Source: Angiostrongylus vasorum
Lineage: Eukaryota; Nematoda; Chromadorea; Rhabditida; Metastrongylidae
Assembly (NCBI GenBank): GCA_018806985.1
Contig: JADANN010000364.1
Location: 6,193,001-6,257,000 of the forward strand
Length of the DNA stretch: 64,000 bases
Direction of reading: 5' to 3'
Positions 52,141 to 62,100 of the stretch are shown here, one piece after another (position 1 is the stretch's first letter; every line of letters starts with the position of its first letter). Made by a program: the position numbers and the translations under genes. The notes under the pieces were generated by a model that ran no database searches, had not been told where the DNA came from, and was given only the letters and a program-made list of their open reading frames with translations.

Positions 52141-52939
52141 CTACTCATCGAGCATACAGTGAACTATAGACAAGAAACTTATATGTATTCAATAACCTTT
52201 TCATATAATGTCTCCTCTGGTAGTTTGTTTAGTTCTTCCTCATTTGAGGGAAAGAAAGAAATAACGAAAGACGAAAACAAGGACTAGTGCTCCTTGTTTT
52301 TGCCCTTTGACAACATCAACTCCATTATATTTTACGTGAAATCGAAAGTAACGTTTTCTAGTATATAGGCAGAATAGCTCAACTATGAAAAATAGATGTT
52401 TTCAGTTGTCATCCATTATTGAACAAATTGTGTTTTTAAAAGTGTACTGTATGAATCCTAGACAAGTCATTTCGTCGTCAAGTATCATAGATTATGGCAG
52501 AGACTACTACGATCCAATTGTCAAACGATTACTTTCATTCCGCCGCTTGCAAATGTACGAGATCCGCTCTCTGGCTCTTCAAAGCTAGAAGGAATGCATC
52601 ATAGATTATTATCTTTGGCAAAAAAATTTTCAGCATCTTTAAGACGAATTATACGATTTAATGTTATTATTTCTTTGTTTATGCAACATACGTGCACGCA
52701 AAGCAGTATAGTGGTGAGTTTGACTATAGTATACAACAACTTTTCACATCAGGAGATCATAGGCAGAGGAATGAAACGACAATTAGAGGTCTATTCGAAA
52801 CAGTGAAAAAAACTGAAGAAGAAAAAAATAACTCATTATGTAAATGGATCATCTATCTAAGCAGCAACGCTCACTTAGTGTATTAACTAAGCCATTCGCC
52901 ATCTGTTGATATAGTAGACAACAATCCAGGCAACACGTA

Positions 52940-53114
52940 CTATGCATGACTCTTTCCTTTCCATATTAAAGGATTCCAGAATCGTTGCACAGTCGGTGGT
53001 GGTACATCTTGTATCCTAACGGAGTTCATTGTATGTGAGCGGACAAATTCATCTTTTGTCCATTCACATGGTTCGCCTCTAATGAAAATCATGAAGATGA
53101 TATTGGTGACGAAC
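52940..53114 (-). CDS. SLC17-like last exon and stop, one-base frame break
   Basis: It contains IFMIFIRGEPCEWTKDEFVR, then a tail ending RFWNPLIWKGKSHA and TAG. GEPCEWTKDEF matches the G/AExxxW motif after helix 12 in SLC17. Phase 0 from the previous exon reads FVTNI, then runs off frame at AATATTC; one base fewer gives FVTNIIFMIF. Confidence 0.8.
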
Positions 53115-56100
53115 TGAAATCATAAAATAGTCTTCTTGTCATAAAAATCTGTGTTCTCAAGCATTTTTTATTTTATTTAAGTTCTCTTGTCAGACATATT
53201 TAGTACACACATGTTCACCACTGATTTAGAATAATGGCAATTAAAATCACAAACAAAAATTGTTCAATAAGTGATTAGTTTTGCTACGTGGACATCTTAG
53301 GGGCACTGGCAGCGCATTGCATTGGTGTCGTCCAATGCGAGCAAGAGCTGGTTCGTTCTCGATACGGACCACGCCATTTCCCATCCCTCTGGGGTAGGGA
53401 AATTGGTATCAGACTTGTCGGGGATGCTTTCTTCGGCAAATACGATCCAGGAACGCCCTAGCACCTGCTACACTAGGATCGGCTTTCGGATAGGGAGATT
53501 TAACTCCACCAGCTTTCAGTGACATTAATTAAAAATTCTGTACAAATAGTCGAACCCACAGGAGAGTTCGCAGACCCTCGCTGGTGAAGGATGCGACGAA
53601 ACGAGAAGAATGCGAGAAGTTCTGGGAGCAGCATAATATATGTTAAGATGCGTTATGTTAAAACTAGAAAATATGTGGGTAGTTCTGAGAAGAATATGTG
53701 AAACTTGTCGTCTTTTTCTGTTGTAGGTCATGGAGTGACGGTAATATCTGAAAACGTTTGTCTATGGTTTTTAGATAACCCGCCTTCAAATATTGTGCGG
53801 ATCCCATCCCAGTGCTTACTTCATTCGGTTCGTTGTACTGCGGCTGTCATTCACAGAAGGGTCCTAATTTGCGTGAGGAGTCGGCTGATAGTTGGGGATT
53901 TTTGATTTACTCACGAATGTTATTTGATGCTGGTCGACTATGATGCAAACTAAGGTCCCCCTCTGTAGAACGTTCCCAGACCTTCATCACAGGAACTACC
54001 ATTTTTAATTGCAAAGAACATTTGTCCGGCAAGTCTGGTACTAATTTTTTTTCCACCCCTTTATTTGGCCCAGAACGACGTGGAACCATCGACCATGCGT
54101 TTATGGCACGAAGTGTCTAACCAACAACCCACCCTTACGTTTTTGGAATTATCACAAGAAAAGTTGTAAGCTGCAATATGTTCAAAAAGAAGACTAGAAG
54201 TAGTTTAAGTGATACGTTTCAATTACAATTACATAAATTCTGTTTACCTACCATGACAGCCGCTACAAACAGGAAAACCCATTTCCATTCCTCTTGTATG
54301 TGATTCGGTGTTAACGAATTGACGATGAATGGAACGATAAGCATAGTGATTGTAATACCCAATGAGATGTTTCCGGTAACAAAATGGCTAAAGAATACTA
54401 TGAATCACCAATCTGTGTTTTCAATTTTAAAAAATCTTCACCCCATATTCATTTGAAGATTGGTTTTCTCGAAAATTCTTGACTACAATACGCACCTGTA
54501 CTGTTTTGAGATCACCGGTCCAGCTTTGAAAAAAGCCACCGGTAGTTGCGCTAAGTATTCCAGCTGCACATCCCAATACGACCATATTGATATTCTAAGT
54601 GCAAGCCGTTTTTTATCTTGTTCTGTTTTCGTTCTAGAAATCATTTGATCAATTTCTTTAAAAGGAATGAGATGTTATTACCTTGTGGGAATCACCCATG
54701 AATGCCAGAATGGTCAAAAACGTTGCCGATCCAATAAAAGCGATCGAGTTGAAAAACTCGAAACTTATTCTTCTCGGAGATGAATTTGATTCTATCCGAT
54801 AGCATACCTAAGATAAAGGCTTCATAGGAATGAACTTTTTTTCGCCTACAAAGAAATAAGGCTCGAAGGTGATTTTGACAAGATCTTTTTGACCAAGGAA
54901 AAGCATCTCTCCAAGAACTAGTGTTAATAATAATAATTTCCCAGTATACGATTCTTTTTTTATTCTATTTTACATGAACCGTCATCACATCTACTCTGCG
55001 GATCCTGGCACGTTTTGCATTCGATTTATTTCCCCAGCATCGTCTACAAAGGTCTTCGAACATCATGTTGCTTCGGCTGCTCTTGAGGATTTCGTCTTCT
55101 TTATGAAGATCGTGCAATGATAGTTAAGTCAACTGTCTATAAAATTTTGAAGATAGTCGAACTATGGCACTCCGACGTTGACCAGAAAGGAGAGTTAGGT
55201 AGGGGACAGAACTAGGGGCTTTGAGTCCTGATCGACGGCATCACTAACCACTGCGCTACCATCACCACAGTATAGGACGATTACAGAAGGTCATTAAGTG
55301 TTACACAAGTGATTCCAACTCTATTTATTTACATGATTTCACTCTGTTTAAAATTACTTATGTGCTCTGAACAACTATAGACTTATCACCGAGAGAAACG
55401 TATTTAGTCAAATGATACGTAAAAAATTTTGGTAAATTCTTTAAAATTTACCGACTTATGAAAAAAAGCTGCCTATCAGCTTTTCACAGCATTCTTTCAC
55501 AGTGCAACGCAGTGGTTAGGTACCTTGAAGCACATAATGTATCGGACGATGATTTCATTCCATGCCCTAGCGTCACTAAACCGCGTACACTGCTCCATGA
55601 TCGGCAAAAATAGTACCATCTTTGTTCACAAGGACAAAAACTCTGACTCGATACTTCGGTAAACTACCACAAGTCATTGCATAGGCCAGATATGCCACCT
55701 CCAAGAAGGTCAATGAAGTTGGATGCATGGCGCATCCCTCGAGGGATTGAACAACGCCGAGGGTTTTTATCCTACCGTTTTGTGATTGTACAGTTCATAG
55801 ATTGCCCATTTTCAAATGCACCACAAACCATAGCATTTTTTTTAATCGCTTTCTGTCTTACAACATTTGCCTTGTAGATATGGTGGGGAATGATGTTTGG
55901 GTTCAGTTGTATCTCAAACATTTGCCATCGTTTTTCCACATTCACACCGTGAACGTCGGATATCTCGAGGCTCATGCAGTTGCCGGCTTTCGTAAATTGA
56001 AAGTAAAGCTGCTGTTTTGCTACTCGGATTCTTCTTGGATATTCTAACAAGGGTTGCAAAGCACCAGGTCCCACAGTGATATTTTAGGCTTGAATCATCG

Positions 56101-59100
56101 CTAACTCTTCTGAATTTCATCTTTACCAGTGAAAGAATGGGTTTAACCTACCACAGCATCGAGAAGAGCAAAAATTTTGTTTTAACCTCCTAAAACACTC
56201 ACCAGGATCCAGAAAACTAAATTTTCTACCTGCCAAGCCAGTAGAAATAAAGAAAATAACATAAGACAGACCGAAAATTAGTTTGCTGCAAAAACTGAGC
56301 TAGAGGAGGTAACGCTGCTGTGATTCCAGTCTTGTGTACGGGAAATCCGAGAACTACAAGAATTAAATGAAAAATAATACTACGTTATAAAATTGTTTTT
56401 AAAAAATCTGTCAAAAGTTCTCAAAAGCTAACCTGTCGACAGATATTTAGGTGAAAAGAGAAACATCATATTGACGCAAGTAAAGTTGCCGATGGAGGCA
56501 ACCCATATAGCCCAAATAGCTGGTGTACTAAGAATAGCCGCATATGGTATGGCTTGTAGGGCTCGTTTACTGAAAGATTGGGATTATGCATATTTAACAA
56601 GGAATAACGCTGCTATTCAAGAGTTGGGCTTCCTTCAAGAAATTTGCCTAGTTGGATTTTATCAAGTGGAAGTTCATCGACAATACTTTTGTCCTTTCCT
56701 TCACTTTTCCTACTAGCCCTCAATTCAATAGGAAATTGAACACAAAAAGGATACATTTGTAAAAGATGGTTAACAAACCGCTCGTTTTAATTTAGTATAA
56801 GAATATATATGTGCGAGCGAAGGAGGGGATGTGTTAGCGTAATGGTTAGTGATGCAGACCACTAGAAAAAAAAGTGCTGGTCGGACCCCCCACCTCAGGC
56901 ACTCCCCAATCCACGTGGATACGCCCTAGTACGGTCACCTCCAGGATCCCAAGAAGAGAATCGACTGGTCAGCAACCTACTACACTCATACAGGAGACGA
57001 AATCCACAAGCAGCTTGTTGTGCGAAGACCATTGTGGACGACATGAGGTAAACGAATCAATTGGAAGACCTGCTGGGATCCGCACAGCACATGTGATAAC
57101 GGGTTACGTAAAAATGTAGAAATATAAAAAATGTAAAAATATAAAAATTATTAAGTACGTATGCTCAATAAGAAAAACTATGTTAGAATGTCGCATGAAC
57201 TTTATGGACACGATTTTTTATCACGGCTTTAACGGGAATTCTTGCCAAGCCTGTGTGAATACAACTTGTTGCATTTCTTTAGCGAGACCTTGGATAAGTT
57301 TTAATGCGCTTTATTACACATTTTCTAGTGTGACAGGAAGAGAGACAGAGAGAAAGAGGGAAAGGATAAAAGATGGGAATGTATTTCATTAAAGCAAAAA
57401 TAGAAACACTAGATAGAGTGTGCTTCTAAAAACAGGTACACTTTTTTTATGATGTCTGAATGAGTGAGGTTTAAATTAAACAGAGATAGGATGATAGAGT
57501 ATAGTGCGCCGATAAGGCTGCGATACTTTTCTGGGCTTAGTCGTTGGTTCGACACTCATAAGAGGTAAAGTAATCCAGTACTCTCTCCAGCAATAGACAA
57601 ACTATAGCCAATTCGATAGATAAAATACCACTTTGGCGCCGAGATGTTTGCAAAACTTGGACTCCAGGCCAGATCCGACCGCGATTACCCTTTCCTGGGC
57701 TCACATGTTACCTATGACACCACTGAGGCTCCAGCCCTGCTTTCCTCTCAGCCAGTCTTTTTTATACGAGAACGCCACTTTATTTTAGTTGGCATGCATA
57801 GACTATTCTAATACAAAAAAGAACAACTGCTTTTTAGCGATGAGCCTAATCAGACTTATCGAAAAAATCTTTGTGTATCACTTCCCCTCTTCCTATATTG
57901 GAACTCCATATTTGCGAGGAATTATTTTAAATGAATAAGAAAAATACGAGGCTCATATCACAACAATTCGATTCTTTTCCTTGTGAATCCTACCTAGAGT
58001 TGGTTGTGATTGTTTCATTACGATCGTTGAGCTTTCACTGTTCAAATCTCCATCGATCTGGGAAGAATTAATGACAGAGGTGTTGCAAAGAAAGGGAAAA
58101 CAAATCCCTCCATAATAAATAAACGGTAAAATGAGCTTTTCTGACGTCTCGTACAACTGTACTGCCCACGTGATGATCACGTGACATGCACATGGCAATC
58201 CAATGTTGATGTTTAGGTGCAGTTTAACCCACGATACACGGGTCAAAAAAAATGACGTCATCAACAATAAACAAATTGTATATTATTGGATAGAGGATGA
58301 CAAGTTATATTTGGTAGACATACGGTAATAGACCCTATTTAAGAAAAATTTTTCAGAAAGTATTGAACGTTAGGCATATTGGAATGTTCACTAATTATTT
58401 AAGAGTTATTTTAATGTGAGAGCCACATAACGCTTCCATGTGTGCTCTCTGCAGTTGGTCTCCACATGACACACTCAGTGGAAGACTTACAGAAAGCAGT
58501 GACTGTACAAAGAAGCCACCCTGTGTTCAATGTGATTGAAATCTTGGTTTAACACCTTCCTTGTTTGGTTATGGAGGTGTTTGGCTGGGTAGATTGCGGT
58601 CAACTTAACCTTTCCAGGCTCTGAGGAAGGCGAAATCGGCTGAAACGTCTGCTTTTCCGTAATAAAGAATAAAATAACACATCGTGTTTGCTCAACAAAA
58701 ATATAAATAATTATTCGATCAATGCCGAGCTTAATAGAAAATCGATAATGGGAATACTATAATGTACAGACTTTCTCCAACAAGGCACAAGTTCTGTTGC
58801 TCTACCAAAGTGAGATTCTGGGCTTTGTTTCAAGTAATGAAAAGTAAGAGGAACAAACTTGCGAAGTACAGAGAGCACGAAAGTAATGTGACATCAAATT
58901 TATGAGCGAAACTAACTCAGAAAACTGTGCGAAAAAATTGGATCAATAAGAAATGAAAAGCTTTAGCACATCCGACTCAAGCACTAACGAAGTTTTTCTT
59001 TTTAACAAAAATTAATACCACAGAGCTTTTTCTGAATACCTTCCTCTATGTCGTGAAGAAAATGTGTCTATTCCTCCCTATGTTTTCTTTTTTTCTTCCT

Positions 59101-62100
59101 TTCATTTCCTTATAACTAATGCGTTTGATTAAACTAGCAGACAATTTCGTTTTTGTTCTTTTTTTCTTTCTTCACCTTTTCAAAAGTTTTTTTAAGATTG
59201 TCGCTCTAGGATTCCACTCAGTTTCCTTCAGTTCCTACGTGGTTCGACAACGTTTTGTTTTTCAACTCCTCATTATCGGATCTACAACAAAACGCTGAAC
59301 ATCACCGAGTGTTCGGGAAGTGATGAATATTAAAAAGGAAACAAACTTCCAGAAGTTTGCTGTTGACTACAAAATTTTTAACATTTTCCAATTTCGTTCT
59401 AACTGTTTCTTCTTTTGCTGGGGTCACTTTAGCTGATAAAAGATAACAGCCTACTCAAAGAGATTTGTCGTTAACTAAATTTGTTCGGCATTAATTAGCG
59501 TTTCGCAGCCGGACTTACTCTACGTTGTCGATCTTTCCGACACTAATCTTGCGTAATTCCACACGTCCAACGAACGGGTGCTTGCCAGGTGAGTTACGGT
59601 AGAATAAGGCGTATGTGATGAAGAGAAGTAGTGACACAGCACCGTGAGCGTAGAAGATTGCTGGCCAGCTGAACATATGACTACCTTTATACAAAAAAAA
59701 ATGAAACTTCGAAATAGCAGCAGCTGCTGTATTAATGGCTATAAGAATGACTGCACATTGATTGAAAAATTAACAAAAATGTTTCATTTCCGAGATTTAA
59801 ATTCTAAAAGGTTATATGGATGCGTCGTTTTCTTGTTCAGCAATCGCGAGGTTGTTAAACAGCATACATTTACTTCCATAGAAAAACACAATGCAATACA
59901 ACAGCAGCTGACGTTTCGGCAGTGTCGCCTTCTTCAGAGCCTGGAAGGGTATACTCATATACAAGTTACTAGGCCAAACGCTTCAATAACACTTGCAAAA
60001 AGACGAAAAACTCTATGGTAATTACATGGTCAACAGCTTCTCGAAAAAACACCGTTTTTTTTACGTGCCTTCCAATGAGGAAGATTAGAACAGCTGATTA
60101 TAGTCGCATAAGGTTGATGACTGCACCATCCCACATCAGAAATTGATGCGAACACACGGGATCAGGTCGCGTATGACCTCTGGACATTCATCCCCTGCTA
60201 TTCATCGTAGGGTTTTTGGCATCTATCCAAAAAGCCTCAAGAAGTTTTCGTGCTGGTGTTTTTAGTCTTCTGCGCAAGGATATTGACTTTTACTTCAAAA
60301 TCGTCCCCGCTATGCTTTTGTATCCTGTGCGTCCCTAGTGGGGTACGTTGTCTTAGTTTTCGTTTGCCATCTAGATGTTCTTTTATACGAATACACAAAG
60401 GTCTGCCCGTTTCGCCAATATATTCATTTCCTCAATTATTACAAGAGATCAGGTATATCGTACCTGAACTCATGCAATCACCGTCCCTGCCGTAAGGGCA
60501 AATTACGCAATTTGTTGTTTCACATAGACGGTCATACAGGCGGTTACGAACTGACGACGTAGAGTAGCCGGTGGTATTTCAACTATCGCTACCGATTCCT
60601 CTAGACCTGCCCTTCTTAAGCATCGTTTAATAGCTACGCTTACTTCATCGCTAATAAAGGGCAACATAAACGGGACTTTCTTTTTTGGCCCACTGTTTCG
60701 CTTGGGCGCGTCGCTCTCCTTCTAAACTTATGTCGTGGGGTTACTATTTCGTAGCCATTGGAGACGGCTACATGCCGAGCTAAGTCGCGCGATTCTTCCT
60801 TTAGTTCCCTCGTTGTGCACACAGAGGTGGCTGTTCGAAACATGTTTCTCACATGCGCCCTCTTTGTGTGTGAAGGGATGGGAAGAAAGGAAGTGAACGA
60901 GGATGCTCTTGTTAATTAGCTTTCGATACCACTTTGTCATGTAACCGCTACTTGATAGCTTTATGCATGGCTTGTCCATTCAGCAGCTAATGGCTCTCCT
61001 AAAGGAGTGCCTAAATTGCTCGATTTTCAGATGGTCTGTAGGGAGTAGGCTATGGGACAGCGACTGGCACCAAGCCTTGCCATTATGCTTTGTGTCTAAG
61101 ATAGAAGCCCCCTGTTCTCGATCTCCGGCCACTACACTACTGCAGATATGTAGATGATTGTTTTGTCATCTTCCCTATGCAGGAGGAGATGGACAAATGC
61201 TTTGAATTACTGGACGAGCAGTCTGAGTACATTAAGTTAACCCGGGAGAAACCGAACAAAAAACTGGCTTCCGTTTTTAAACGTTCAAATAAACCTATCA
61301 AGTAGCGGTTACATGACAAAGTGGTACCGAAAGCCAAGTAACAAGAACATCCTCGTTCATTTCCTTTCTCCCTCACCCTTCACACACAAAGAGGGCGCTT
61401 GTGAGACGTTTCGAACAGCCACCTCTGTGTGCACAACCAGGGAACTAAAGGAAGAATCGCGCGACTTGGCTCGGCAAATACCGATCTCCAATGGCTACGA
61501 AATAGTAACCCCACGAATAAGTTTAGAAGGAGAGCGACGCGCCCAAGCGAAACACTTGGCCAAAAGAAAGTCCCGTTTATGCTGCCCTTTTATTAGCGAT
61601 GAAGTAAGCGTAGCGATTAAATGATGCTTAAGAAGGGCAGGTCTGGAGGAACCGGTAGCGATAGTTGAAATACCACCGGCTACTCTACGTCGTCAGTTAG
61701 TTCGTAACCGCCTGTATGACCGTCTATGCGAAACAACACATTGCGTAATGTGCCCTTACGGCAGGGACGGTGATTGCATGAGTTCAGGCATGAAATCTTG
61801 TAATAATTGCGCAGATGAATATATTGGCGAAACGGGCAGACCTTTGTGTATCCGTATAAAAAGAACACCTAGATGGCAAACGAAAACTAAGACAACGTAC
61901 CCCACTAGGGACGCACAGGATACAAAAGCATAGCGGGGACGATTTTGAAGTAAAAAGTCAATATCCTTGCACAGGAGACTAAAACACCAGCGCGAAAACT
62001 TCTTAAGGCTTTTTGGATAAATGCTAGAGACCCTACAATGAATAGCAGGGATGAATGCCCAGAGGTCACACGCGACCTAACTCCGTATGTTCGCATCAAT

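Larger units (their letters stand above)
46901..52939. other. Convergent intergenic region
   Basis: It separates the 3' ends of clh (+) and the SLC17-like gene (-). Contents: PLE fragments (47140-48250, 50150-50290, 51815-52140), a SINE-E, a repeat C, and otherwise AT-rich DNA with frames under 110 codons. A frame at 48833-49036 (GMDRRYVGLLKSLYKVTIKS) faintly resembles reverse transcriptase and may be another LINE remnant. Confidence 0.6.

Noticed and set aside
57953..58267. 104-codon minus-strand frame in an SLC17 intron
   Set aside because: The composition is partly hydrophobic, but there is no SLC17 or other family pattern and phases do not fit the flanking exons.
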